Shown here in pieces: positions 23,560 through 34,610 of a stretch of DNA of 64,000 nt. A program made the translations under genes and the position numbers. The stretch spans positions 8,836,501-8,900,500 of the forward strand of contig CM028915.1 of assembly GCA_016801845.1 (NCBI GenBank), given 5' to 3'. This stretch comes from Polydactylus sextarius. Taxonomy: Eukaryota; Chordata; Actinopteri; Polynemidae. The first letter of the stretch is position 1; each line of letters opens with the position of its first letter. The notes under the pieces are model-generated. The model ran no database searches and was not told the origin of the DNA. It saw nothing but the letters and a program-made list of their open reading frames with translations.

Positions 23560-23955
23560 AATGGGCTGATTGCATTAATGATGGTGCACCAGTTGGATGA
23601 CCTAGTGAACGATGGACACAGAAATCTGTATCCTCTGGCTACAATGATCACATAGGAGCCAGGATTAAGAGTACTGATTTCTTTCCTGGTTGAGTTCAAA
23701 GGCCCCAATCAAGGTGTTTCACTGGTGAACTCCAGGCCCATGCTTTAAATGCATAATTAACTGACAAGTGGTGATAAGGTTGAGCTCCAAGAAAATACTC
23801 TTTTTGGTTTTTCTGCCTGGCAATGGACACAGGAACAGCTGATGTCGCTATGCACTAATAAATGGCTGGAAGCTGCATTGATCCAGCCATCTAATTCCAA
23901 GAAAATAGCTTCCTCCTGAGCTAAATTGGAGAAAATTGACAACCCCTCCATTAAA
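23560..23955. promoter_or_regulatory. Candidate enhancer island with perfect 9-bp hairpin
   Basis: Repeat-free block with a TTAAATGCATAATTAA-type AT core near 23743-23759, GCATTAATGATGG near 23572, and a perfect inverted repeat at 23862-23890. It ends exactly where a pyrimidine-rich tract begins. A 64-codon minus frame lies inside but has no recognisable product. Confidence 0.42.
23862..23890. other. Perfect 9-bp inverted repeat, 11-base loop
   Basis: ATGGCTGGA (23862-23870) and TCCAGCCAT (23882-23890) are exact reverse complements. Two further A-T pairs are possible outside after one mismatch. It is too short for a microRNA precursor. A dimeric protein-binding site or chance are the alternatives. 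Confidence 0.65.
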
Positions 23956-23957
23956 GC

Positions 23958-24030
23958 CCCATCTCTCTATTCAACTCTCCTCTCTCTCACTTCCTTCCCT
24001 CCCATTTTCATTTCTTTCTCCCCAGTGTGC
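23958..24030. repeat. Polypyrimidine tract
   Basis: About 70 bases of mostly C and T with scattered A, seen directly. Confidence 0.75.
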
Positions 24031-24034
24031 CTCC

Positions 24035-25275
24035 TGCTTTCCCAGGGCTAATCCTCGTGGCCTCTTCGTTTATGTAGTCCTCAGCTATCTCCCTCTCTCA
24101 CCATTTCTGTCCCTGACACTAGCTGACACTAGGTATCAGTTCACACCCTGAACACACAGAGAGAGGTGCTAAACAAGGACTTGAAGACATGTCACAGCAC
24201 ACTTAAAAGGCCTACACAGAGATACAGAGGTTTAGATGTGGCAGAGTGAACACAGTATGTTTCATGCATTCACATTGTACACAACACTGTTTTGTCTTGG
24301 CTTTAAACAAAAAAAACTTTTAAATATATGTATGGGTTTATATATACATACATATATACAACTCATTTTCACAAAAAACATTTTTTGCAAAATGCTGTTG
24401 TGACACTCAAGCATAATGACAGTCACTTTTTGCATATTTCCGCATATTTCACTTTGAGTTTCGCAGTATAAATATAATATTCAATCATAAGCCTCCTTCT
24501 TTCAACTAAAGAAGTAAACACTTCTTCCTGCGAGATTTTCAACTTTTTTTCCACGTGCGTTGCTGTTATTGTGGTTATAGAGTACTTCTGAGATCTAATG
24601 CAATTAAGCTATGTTCAGAGCTTAATCAGTCTTGATTACCTGTTGAACATTACAAACAGGCAGCCTCCTGGTTCTTGGAGACAGGAAGGTTGAGTTGCAC
24701 TAATTAAAAGTGATGTGGAAATGAGTGAGAAACAGGCTAAACAAAATGCATGATTACAAAATTGCAAAAAAAAAGAAAAAGAAACTATTATATAATCTGT
24801 TCCCATATCCAAGCATATCCACCCTGTAACGTTTTTAAAAATTTGATCTTATTAAGATTACTCTAATTTCTTATGGTGTGACAAACAGTGTAAGGAATTC
24901 ATACAATATTCTGTCCTCCACATTCAAACCATGTACACAAACAGCCATTTATTCCGACATACTACCTAAGAGTCAGTTCCTGTAGTGGCTCTCTAGACAT
25001 AAGGATCCATGGGTAGCTGCTCAGGTAGCAGTCCAAGGCAACACATGCCAGTAAGAAAACTGTTTTCTGGGTAAATTTCGTCTCAAGTGTTTAAAGACCA
25101 CCCTATCTACGAGGGCTTAAAAAGCAATCTGTGTCCAAAAGTTAGTGCAATCATAGTGTGTGTATGTTTTTTCCTCCTCTCACTTCCTGTTTTGTGAGTG
25201 AAAATCATGCAGAGCCCACACCACTTTAAGCCAGTATTTACAGTTACGATCTGGCTGTTGTTTTCCAAGAAGCCG
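24035..25275. other. Non-coding stretch; small TA/CATA patch and TAAT-rich segment
   Basis: A TA/CATA-rich patch lies at about 24321-24360. The segment at about 24580-24760 has clustered ATTA/TTAA cores and even composition and could be a small conserved element. No open frame worth calling is present. Confidence 0.5.
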
Positions 25276-25280
25276 AGCTG

Positions 25281-25307
25281 TTTTTTTTTTTTTTTTTTTT
25301 TTTTTTT
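25281..25307. repeat. Poly-T run, 27 bases
   Basis: Uninterrupted T run seen directly. Confidence 0.95.
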
Positions 25308-25329
25308 CTAAATTCATTTAGCTGTAAGG

Positions 25330-26300
25330 CAGAGTGTGATAAGACAGAACGAAGACTTCCCTCATAACGAGGCACATGCCAAGTCTGACATAATCCAATC
25401 TGGTCCATTTTCATCAGCTTTTGTGTTGTGTTTTTTGCTTCTCTTTTGGACTTTCCTTTGGTTCCAACGATGGCTCAAAAACCTAAAATGACACAATTCG
25501 GTCGCACTTGTATGGCAGTGAGGCTGCAATCCAAACGGCTTTTCTGCAGAGAAATCCTTGAAGACCCACACACATTTAAATCTGGCCCTGGGGGCAACAG
25601 GCTCTAAACCACTGAGATAAAAAACCATCCAGGCCAAAAGCAGAAATATATATTTTAAGGGAGGGCTTACCATGGCAACAAAAAGGCATGTCAAACTTGT
25701 GGAAAGGAGGCATTCTGACTGAGGAGTAAACACAGACCACTGTGCCCGTAGGAAAGCCTAGGAAAAGCTCTCCGCATATTAAAGGGCCCAGCCTCACACA
25801 TGTATACAGCAAAAAAAGAGACAATGAAGGTAATAACAGGCGAGGCGTCAGGGTGCGGAAAAGACGGTTAAACGGTCATTTGCGAGAAGAAACGTAACGG
25901 GGCCTAGCAGAGGCTGAGCCATAGGCAGGGTCGTGCAAAAGGAGACAAACGGTCTCCTCTTCAATGTGTTACTGGGCCTCAACAAGAAACATTCCCTCCG
26001 GTCCGCTGGTCTGCACTGAGTCAAAACATTAACCATTTACTGAGGAAGCTTATTTGCTTTATCAACACCTGGTTCAACAGAAACTCCAGATGTTCCTCTG
26101 TAATTGCAAGTAACAGATACAGTATCAAACCTAAATATGTATCTGAAACTGAGCAGAAGGCTCCAGGAAGTGAGAATTGGCAACAGGGGCTTTTGGTAAT
26201 AAATGGAATTAAAAGCAACTTCAAACGGGCACGATGGGACAGGACCGCAAAGTGGTGGATCTTTTGCGAAACTGTCCACATGTGTCTACATAGAGAAATG
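25330..26300. other. High-complexity non-coding block, possible conserved element
   Basis: Almost 1 kb without simple repeats. Minus-strand frames of 123 (25362-25733), 82, 86 and 80 codons overlap in different phases. Overlapping openness on one strand is mildly unusual, but no translation shows a recognisable domain. Either a conserved non-coding block or chance is likely. Confidence 0.3.
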
Positions 26301-26304
26301 CTCT

Positions 26305-27325
26305 CTGGTAAATCCTAAACTACTTTGCCTCAAATTAAAGACAGGGAGAAGATATCCTGCTCCCTGCTGCTTTGTGGCATACTACACTACCTTCACGGCG
26401 AGGTGTTGATTCACCATCAACATCTGATGACAGCAAAACAAGTTCAACCGAGAAGTGCAAAAAAGACAAAAAAGAAAACGTGGGATTCTCACAAAACTAA
26501 AATCTTGCTATACTCTCCTTGCCTATTCACTCATTCATGTTGTGAATGCTTATATTTCTAGTGTAAACACAATCAGGGCTGTGCAGGAATGATGAAAAGC
26601 CGTTACTCTTATTATAGGAGAAAATAACAAGCTCTCATGAAGGGATTGATTGTTTTCAAATCGTAGATCTTTGTAAGAGGAGTGTAAAGTAGAGCTAAGT
26701 CTCCATTATAGGACGCTGCTGCTACATTGCTTTTGATTTTCTGTCAACATCCCTCTTACCAACCAGGCACTGTATTTACTAAATGCATCGGGGCCAAGAA
26801 ATGGATTCAATATATTGTTCGTCTTCTGCAATCCAAATTGTGTCAACCAGTTGGAGGTATTGCAGGTCTTTTATTCAGTGTGTCTTACTCTGCCAATGTT
26901 TATAGATACTGTAGGACTCCACTGAACAGCTGACTGCACAATATGGGTGTAGTTACTGTAACAAAACTGAACATAAATTAACCGTGAACCATGCAAGCAG
27001 GCAACTCACTCCTGCAAAGCTCTTTTCCTCTCATGCGAGGATTATACATAGAAAAAGGAATCGTGTGAAAACTGTTCTCCAAACATGTCCCTACACAAAT
27101 CAATGCCTGTTTAATAAACATATTTTTGTTGTTTCTGCTTGTAAGTCTCATGTTTTACTGATTTAACATGCAAACAATGTTTTTACAGCAGTAATGCTTA
27201 TTGAATTAATTATGTTCAACAAAATAACTGCATCAAATGTGAAAAGTAGACAGACACAGTGTATCATAATATTGTTCATAATAAAAAAAAAACTAAGTTG
27301 GTATTATATTTCAATGCCTTGTTTC
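26305..27325. other. AT-rich non-coding stretch, no gene seen
   Basis: Only short frames (at most 78 codons) occur. No motif cluster or repeat was recognised. Confidence 0.6.
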
Positions 27326-27330
27326 ATTTC

Positions 27331-27364
27331 TTTTTTTTTTTTTTTTTTTTTTTTTTTGGGGGGG
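27331..27364. repeat. T27-G7 compound homopolymer
   Basis: Twenty-seven T are followed directly by seven G. On the minus strand this reads C7 then A27, which might be the end of an old retroposed fragment. No matching element body was recognised beside it. Confidence 0.93.
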
Positions 27365-27369
27365 TTGCA

Positions 27370-28255
27370 CTGCCTATTCACCAGAATTTAATAACTCACA
27401 TTCAAACACAAGGCTAACATTACAATCCTATAATAACAGAGGCTACATTAGAGTGGTGAGGATAAAAAGAAGCATTATAAGACGACTATTGGAGACAATT
27501 TCTTTCCACAACTTCTACCACTCACTCTAAAGCCCCGTGCACACAAAATGCATAAACTCACATGTCCACCATGCCACATTAACACACAAACGTGCATCCT
27601 TCTTTGGTTGCTCTATATATCTTTGGTCGCTAAGTTGCCCTACCCAGCTGTCTATTATAAGTCCGTCATTTGCACCCTTCCCCTCTCCCTCAGAGCCATG
27701 GCCCCTGTGTCCCCTCTAAGTACCCCAATAAATTCAAATGTAATGCTTCTAAATGAGATCACTTACATGTGCCATTCCTCTTCAACTATATTTATCATCT
27801 AACACTTTGGCCTTCATTAACAAATGGCACTCAAGTGGTGCATGATTCCTCATCTCTGCCGCAGGAGGGAAAGAGAGAGAGAAAGCTGTCACCAAATGAC
27901 ACAAATTGAACTGGGTGGAGGTTAACGTTTCACTTTGTGACGTAAGTCTTGGTACAAAGTCGCTAAGTGTTTCATGAGGTCAAATTGCTGGGTAGATCAT
28001 GACAGATAGTGTAAGCAACAGTAACAAAGGCAAAGCTAGACCACAACATATTTTTGTGCCATTTAATATGCTCACGTTCAAATAATTTCTCTTGCACTGT
28101 ATAATGTAATGTGTTCACACTGTTGTTGCTACCCAGGATGCCTCTGTACCCAAACAGTTCAGAGTCATAATTTCAACCAACCTGAAGCAACACATCATAG
28201 GACGGACACAAACACACAAACACAATCCCTCTGTCACAACACCATCAAACATTAA
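27370..28255. other. Non-coding stretch, no gene seen
   Basis: Unique sequence with frames of at most 84 codons, overlapping in different phases near 27.54-27.80 kb. No gene or repeat family is supported. Confidence 0.6.
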
Positions 28256-28259
28256 ATGC

Positions 28260-28420
28260 AAAAATCCAGAGGCCACCCACTGTCCAATAAGCATCAGCCG
28301 ACTAGTTTGGCCATTTACATCAATGGATTTAATTGGCTGTCGTCTCAGGCATTGTGTAAGGCAGTGGGGTGCAGCATTTGCATGGGACTACTCCTGTAAT
28401 ATTACATACTGTTCATCACT
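28260..28420. promoter_or_regulatory. Candidate small conserved element
   Basis: Repeat-free segment with GATTTAATTGGCTG near 28327 and ATTTGCAT near 28375 (a POU octamer core). Weak evidence; could be chance. Confidence 0.22.
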
Positions 28421-28619
28421 TAAGGTTAAGCCTACCTATTGTTGAATTTATTGTCCAACTATTCTTCTACTCTGGCACTCTCTCCTCATCTGCATTGGCA
28501 AAGAAAACGTTCAGTTTAGCTATTAATTATCACGACAATGGAAAGATGCACAAAGCAAGGGTAACCCCTTTTTTATGTCCTTTAATAAACATTTTAAAAC
28601 AGCTTCATTATAATAATGT

Positions 28620-29350
28620 ATTTTGATTAACGATGTTTACCACAGTGCTGGTAGTGAAAATTGCTTTCCCATAAATTAAACCAATAAAACTTAGTTGATG
28701 AATTATTGCCTAAATGTAAAATGTTACAGTCTAATTCATTCACAGCAGCTCCACTCTGTACAGTATCTACAAAATCTACATATTCAGAGAATAATAAACA
28801 CAACGAATTAATTTGATTTCCTAACAATTATACTCTAAAATATTTAAATAATAAATATTTCTTGTTTTCTTTCATTTTCAAATATTCCATCTTTTCAATT
28901 ATGATTAAATACAAAAATCAAACATTAAAATTTGGTGTTTGTGTAACCCTGTAATAGGATATTATGCAATCTGTGATTCTACAACAAAGAAGAAAAAAGT
29001 TTTTTTTTTATAACATAGTTCATGTTTACATTTATTGTAAGTTTCTGAGACCAGTTCAACAGAGCAACTTGAAATATTACCAAAGTAATTTTCAGGAGAA
29101 TTATTTCAGTTCATTTGCAGTACGTACATGCATGTCTAATTTATGTGTGTAATACATAAACGCATATAAATCATATAAAAATACATATTTAATAAATGCT
29201 TCAATTTATGTCATTAAACTTTTTAAATTGTTTTTTTGTATGTTTTGTTTTAAATGTCCTAATTAAGAAGCAGCAGCTACTTACTAAAAGGTGTAATCTA
29301 AAATTTAATCCTTTATTTAGATTTTATATCAAAAATGTGTTTTTTTTGTT
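28620..29350. other. Strongly AT-rich segment
   Basis: Runs of A/T with many AATATTT-like and ATAAA motifs make this the most AT-rich several hundred bases of the window. Such DNA can act as a matrix-attachment or replication-unwinding region, but it may simply be neutral AT-rich sequence. No coding frame above 66 codons. Confidence 0.5.
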
Positions 29351-29628
29351 TTGTTTCGTTTTTTAGCTTTTACTGTTATAAGGAATAGTTATTGAGGATG
29401 TCAGCGCACAATCTTTCCAGAACAACACAATTCATAGGTGGATTCTGGTTGAAAGAAACAACTTTTCCGAATGACATAATTTATAATGAGCCGTATTATC
29501 ACAGTCCTGTCTGAAAAAATGCCAACATATTGACATAAAACATGTCAGGTAATTTCATATGCAGTATTTAATTTGTAACCTTTACTCCAGTCAGTGTTTT
29601 ATTTATATTTTTTCTGGATGACACTAAA

Positions 29629-29632
<4 letters not shown>

Positions 29633-29694
<62 letters not shown>

Positions 29695-29745
29695 CATACA
29701 TATATACATATATATATAGATATATATAGATATAGATAGATAGAC
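29633..29745. repeat. Compound microsatellite (CA)n(TA)n(CATA)n(TATAGA)n(TAGA)n
   Basis: Five successive repeat phases are visible over about 110 bases: CA, TA, CATA, TATAGA and TAGA. The graded change of motif suggests stepwise mutation and expansion of an original CA/TA tract. Confidence 0.95.
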
Positions 29746-29749
29746 ATAT

Positions 29750-31000
29750 TCAGTACATTCAGTTCCTCTCTGATAACTACTTGTTCATGCTAATTTCAAA
29801 TAATGCTTTGCGAGTATTTAACAGAGCAAAAAGCTGTGTACCCTCAAGGTAAATTTACTATCTCTCTCAAAAAATAAAGCAGGCAAGAAAAAGGGGACGC
29901 TTTGTGGGGCAAGTCTAACATTTTAACATCTCTGTGTTTCATCTAAATCACTGACAACAAAATAGCCTCTAGCATGATTCTCTCTCTCTCTCTCTCGCTT
30001 TCTCTCCCTCAAAGTTAACTATGACATCTGGCATGGGCTCTGAACACCATGACAACAGACACCACGAATACAGACGCCACGGCAGCATACAACTGTAGTG
30101 CAAGAAAACAGACAATGAGGAAGAGAGGGGGAGACACACAGCTTGTTAATGGGAGAGAATGCAATGTAAAGAGATCAGTAATTACCATTATTTAAACAAC
30201 TCGCAATAACAAGTGGATTATGTAGAGCCTAGCTATTGTGAAGACAAGCGTCGCTCTAATGTTTCTGATGTAAATCCGTTTTTTTTCTCCTGACTTTCAA
30301 AATCTAGGAACCATTGTCTTGACAAGGACCATATGCCACTGATGGCAAATGTACAGTAAAATACATAATTTGTGCTAAGCTAATATAGTGAATATTTGTC
30401 TGCATTATTCATTTAACCATAAAGGATCCAGAGGAGATGGTACATGAGCCCCTCTGCGTGCCCTGGGGCTATTGTCATGGTGGGCATAATGGGAGGGGAT
30501 TGTAGCACAAATGTTGTCATCTGTATATCCTAATGCTGCAATTTGGGATGGAACACTATGTAAATCATGACAAAGGGTCTGAAATGATGTGCAGATGAAG
30601 ACAGAAAGAGAGACATGACAGAGTGACATAAAGAGAGAGAGAGAGTGAGAGAGAGAGAAATGAGGGAGGGGGAGAGTTTTGTCGTTGGTGAAGTGAGGAA
30701 CACTGTGGCAGGTAATACTCTGGACACTGCCACTCACTTTCCCAATCAGGCAGAAATTATAATTTTAATAGACATTCAATTAGATTCATTATTTCGCATT
30801 TCTTCCTTGTGTCGGTCAAGACCCCTCTCCATTCAGATTTATCTCTGAAACACATTTTTGTTCTGGCAAAACGATGGATTGACAATACAAGGGAAGAGTG
30901 AAGTCAATTTTGCTTAATGTCACTGACAGCTTAGCATGTAATTACTGTCACACATGCATAATAGCAGTACTTAGAGAAGTGCAAGGACAATCAATTTAGC
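29750..31000. other. Non-coding stretch with CT and GA microsatellites
   Basis: Contains a CT run at 29979-29996 and GA runs at 30630-30659. A 110-codon minus frame (30405-30737) spans the GA repeat and is Ser/Leu-rich because of it, so it is not called coding. The segment at about 30400-30600 is otherwise evenly composed. Confidence 0.55.
30630..30659. repeat. (GA)n microsatellite
   Basis: GA dinucleotides with one GTGA interruption are seen directly. Confidence 0.92.
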
Positions 31001-31149
31001 TTTCAGGACTGCAACTTAAGTACAAGTACATAACTTTATTTGAAAGAGTAAGAGTGAAGGTTGTTTAAATGTGAATATATATAAATATATGGAGTTTTGG
31101 AATCGTTTCCCTTATCCTCGCTTATATTCAGGATGGATTGTCCAGCAGC

Positions 31150-31161
31150 ACCCTCTTGTGG
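31150..31161 (-). promoter_or_regulatory. Weak CTCF-like site, minus orientation
   Basis: The plus strand reads ACCCTCTTGTGG, ten of twelve positions of the reverse CTCF core (GCCMYCTRSTGG). It lies in a CAGCAGCACCCTCTTGTGG context common to vertebrate CTCF sites but also to repeat-derived sequence. Occupancy is unknown. Confidence 0.3.
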
Positions 31162-31629
31162 AGCCTAAGTAAAATGCAATCTATGTTCAGCACTGCAGCC
31201 TCCCTGCTGCAGCACTCCTTTGGCTGAATCTTCCCCTCCAGCCTCTTCCTGCCGGAGAGGTCCACCAATTTCCTCTTTTCTCTCACACCACGTCTCTGAA
31301 TTTCTGGCTAGGGCCTGTCGCAATCTCAGTGACCTCTTAGTCAAATATTTAGATGGTCGATTTGGACCTCTTTAAGGAACTGCCTCACAACCTCTCTCCA
31401 TGAAGAAATCGATGGGACGAGTTCAAATGCCAGTGAAAATGTTCAAACGTAAACAGGTTCATTGAGAGGCGATGGGGAGGAGTGCTGGCAGAGGTAGCGG
31501 TGTTGATAGAAGGTGGCGGGGGGTGCGGAGGTCCTGATGCAAATGTATGCACAGCCGCCATAGAGTGGCTATGCATATACATACGGGTAGAGAGGGATTA
31601 CACAGAGGGATGAGCAGAGATACTGAGAG

Positions 31630-31920
31630 GGTTTAAAAAGAGGGTGAATGCTCGGGACACAATAAGGCAAGGCGGGGCATTTATGTTTACCAACGGAGGG
31701 GAGGGGAAGAGGAGAGTATTTGGTACATCATGGCGAAAATGGGCTTCGCCTCTTGTGCTAAACAGAGTGACCTCTAGTCGGGGCCTTGGGGGAAGAGGGT
31801 GTGGAGGGGGTAGAGTAGTTAGAGCAGCCTACTCTCACTGTTTCCTTCAGGGAGCGACACTGCACCAAATAGCATGGACAAACCAGGGCATTAATATCCT
31901 CATACTAACCCCCTGACAAT
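31630..31920. promoter_or_regulatory. Candidate island, GC- and CpG-richer, with G4 tract
   Basis: Block with GGCGGGGC and several CpGs, crossed by a 90-codon plus frame (31644-31916) that is Gly/Arg-rich because of the base composition. A canonical G-quadruplex pattern sits at 31780-31810. No recognisable product. Read as a candidate regulatory block or CpG-richer patch. Confidence 0.33.
31780..31810 (+). other. Predicted G-quadruplex
   Basis: Four G tracts (31780-31783, 31788-31792, 31797-31799, 31806-31810) are separated by loops of 4, 4 and 6 bases, satisfying the usual G3+N1-7 rule. Confidence 0.6.
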
Positions 31921-32081
31921 ACCCCATTATGTATGTATGCCTCTGTGCATTACACACCTTGAACTAGAAACAATCGCGCCCTTTTTCTTTCTTTCCCCTC
32001 AGCACTTGAACCACAGCCAAGAAATGCAATGAGCACATTTTATTATATATTTTTTATTTCATGGGCAAAGAGGGGGTGTGC

Positions 32082-32112
32082 GCACACACAAACACACACA
32101 CACACACACACC
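32082..32112. repeat. (CA)n microsatellite
   Basis: CA dinucleotides with one AA interruption are seen directly. Confidence 0.93.
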
Positions 32113-32438
32113 ACTGAACACCTTCACTGTGTTCTTTACATAATCAGTTACCTTCTGACACCTACCTTTGCTGCAAATGACTGTTTGCCTTTTATTCTGC
32201 TCTGTGTTTTCTCTCTATCTCTCCCTTCCAGCCATGTGTATCATCTATAATTACAATTCACACTGATTCCAGCTTGCCATGCTAAAACCCAGCCTACAGT
32301 ATGAAATAAGAAAGCAGCTTGTAAGGTGCAAAGGGGGAACATGACAACCAAAACGCAAGGGAGGGGGTAAAAAGAAAAAAAATCTAAACACAAGCTCTGG
32401 CTGTGGGGTAACAGCATCAGCACAGTATTATGATGTTT

Positions 32439-32685
32439 CTAAATGGGGAGCGTGTCTCGTGACACGGGTCCCTGTCCAGATATCGATTGCTCCTGTGGCT
32501 GCAACACTAACAGCAGTGGAGAGCCATTGAACTTTAAAGCAAATAGTCCTTCTCCCCCGCTCAGCGTCGTCTCACAGGCGATCAATACAGGTCGGCCCGG
32601 CACAGCTAACACCTCTATCTGGAATAATGGCCTTCCTCCTATAGTTACTGACCAGGAAGCGATACAGACACGCTGAAACATGTTG
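32439..32685. promoter_or_regulatory. Candidate CpG-richer island, open in both directions
   Basis: Repeat-free block with many CpGs for this window. Frames of 77 codons (plus, 32443-32676) and 80 codons (minus, 32439-32681) cover almost the same bases. Neither translation shows a domain I recognise and no clear acceptor-donor pair frames either. A conserved regulatory element is the favoured reading; a short exon on either strand cannot be excluded. Confidence 0.33.
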
Positions 32686-32689
32686 GGGA

Positions 32690-33100
32690 AGGGGGTTTCA
32701 AAAATGGAGGAAAATATTTACAAGTGACAATGAGACACCCACCACACATTACATTTGTATTATTTCTATTGTAATAATACAATAGTTGACTCACAACACA
32801 ACAACAGTATTAACAAAGAAACACCAGCTGAATTAAAATGGAAAGGAAAAGCAACCACCAAACTGCTGATGCTTTTATTTCAACATTTTATATAAAAGAA
32901 TAATCCAGCAATCTATCAATATATGTCAATGTATTAAATCCACAATCTAATTCAACCTAAGTTATTGTAATATAAAGACAAAACACAAGCTCTGATAATG
33001 TCTAATATTTCATGAGCAGCTCAGATAGCAATAAAGCCACTGGTGCTTGGACACTCCCTGCCTATTGTCCCTTAAAAGTCTTCAATTCACTTGCGTGCTT
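32690..33100. other. AT-rich non-coding sequence
   Basis: AT-rich sequence with many ATTGTAATA-like motifs. No gene or repeat family recognised. Confidence 0.55.
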
Positions 33101-33111
33101 AATAGGTAGAG

Positions 33112-33354
33112 GTGGGCTGGACATCTGTTTGATCCCTATTACCCCCGTCTTAGCCACTGTGACCCTAATGTTCCCCACTCCATTACTCTGCTGCATGGAG
33201 AGAAGTGGAGATGATGGCCCTGAGAAGAGAGGAAGGCTGCAGGGTTCAGCATGGCTGGGCAGAGATCAAGTGTGAACGGGAAGAAACGCCCATCGCCCAT
33301 TCTGGATCACCCTGGAACCTCTTGGGACCCCCAAAGGGATACACCCTGTATTCA
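33112..33354 (+). repeat. Duplicated element, copy A
   Basis: Homologous to 34611-34851 at a nearly constant offset of 1496-1499 bases. Shared exact blocks include GTGGGCTGG (33112-33120), TAATGTTCCCCACT, CATTACTCTG, GATGATGGCC, a 23-base identical block at 33242-33264, TCAAGTGTGAAC at 33266-33277, GAAACGCCC, and CCTGTATTCA at 33345-33354. Few insertions or deletions separate the copies. Flanking similarity fades quickly at both ends. Short frames cross it in both directions, but the two copies do not share an open frame, so selection would be on DNA or RNA rather than protein. A cis-duplicated conserved enhancer is favoured. Two insertions of a low-copy repeat is the main alternative. Confidence 0.85.
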
Positions 33355-33359
33355 TCACA

Positions 33360-34585
33360 GTGCTGTCCAACACATTGCAAAATAAGATATGAAGTAGCCT
33401 CATCATGTACAACACATGTTATAATAATAGAGCTATTGTTGGCATATATGTCCAACTTAAAATGCTCTTACTTTTCAAAGATACAACCACCATGAAACCC
33501 TAACTGTCCACAAGTAAGTGCTGTGGCTCTTGTAGTTGTACAGATTAAACAAGGGTCACATGAGTAGAGAAAATAATTTTGGGGTTTTGGTTTTTTAAAT
33601 ACCTTTCTTTATAAGCCAGAAAATACCAAGGAAAATCCATTCTTCTCTCTTTTTCTGGGTACCATCCAATCTCTGCACAAGGATATTTTTGAAATTAAAG
33701 TGCTGTTGGACCAGTCAGACACTGTGCAAAGGTTTCTCCATCCCAGTCTTTCTGTTTAAGGGTATTACTGTAAAACAGGCAACTGGATAATAGCAGGGTT
33801 CAAAGCAATATGCAAAAAGAATGCAGTTTTTCCAGCTGAAATCATCTGATCCCTTCCATGCCTGAATCAGCTTCAGCTGTAAGCCAGATCGCTGAGGAGG
33901 AACACAAAGGGGAAAAGCAAATGAAAGAGAGAGAGCAAAACAGAGAATGTGAGGGAGACGACAGAGACAGGAAAGAGAAATTCGAGAGAACGCAGTGCAG
34001 TGTAAAGTGTTTAAAGATGGCTGATGTCAGAAGTCAGAGGAAGATGTCTCTTGGCATCAGGAGTTAGGAGTGTGGCAAATCATGTGGCCTAAGCAGAGGC
34101 CAGTTTGAACATAGAATGTAACAGAAGCCTCAAATATGGCGGCACTGGAACTCAAAAGCTCTTGGCTCATGGATTTCTGCAGCAGCAAGCTACTGTGTAG
34201 AGAAGTGCTGACTGCTGACTGCAGGAATTTCACTTCTAACTGAGGATCAGAAGAAGATCCATCGTGACAAAAAGTCCCTCATTAAGGGCTCAGGCATACT
34301 GTGACAAAGATTACAGCAAACTTGTTTGTTAGCAAGTGTATGCACTCATCCCAGCCTACAAGAATCCAGGTAAAAATAATTTCTCAACTTTACTCTGCAC
34401 TCTCAACAATATAATACACCACATTTCTAATTTCAAAATTGTCTGCACACACAGCTCATATTCCCTCAGAGCATTAAAATTCTGATTGAGCAATGTGTCA
34501 TCCACAAAAATGAAGAGCATATTTGAATTTCAAAAGGACAGCTCCCAAGGTTCAGCCTTCCCAGTTCTTAATTGTGTCTTAACTG
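33360..34585. other. Spacer between the two duplicated copies
   Basis: About 1.25 kb of sequence that does not resemble either copy. It includes a purine-rich zone (about 33895-33995) whose 69-codon plus frame is a Lys/Glu/Arg-rich composition artefact. The even-textured part at about 34100-34260 shows no motif cluster. No gene seen. Confidence 0.55.
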
Positions 34586-34610
34586 CTCTGGCCTATTTTA
34601 ATGTGTAGAA

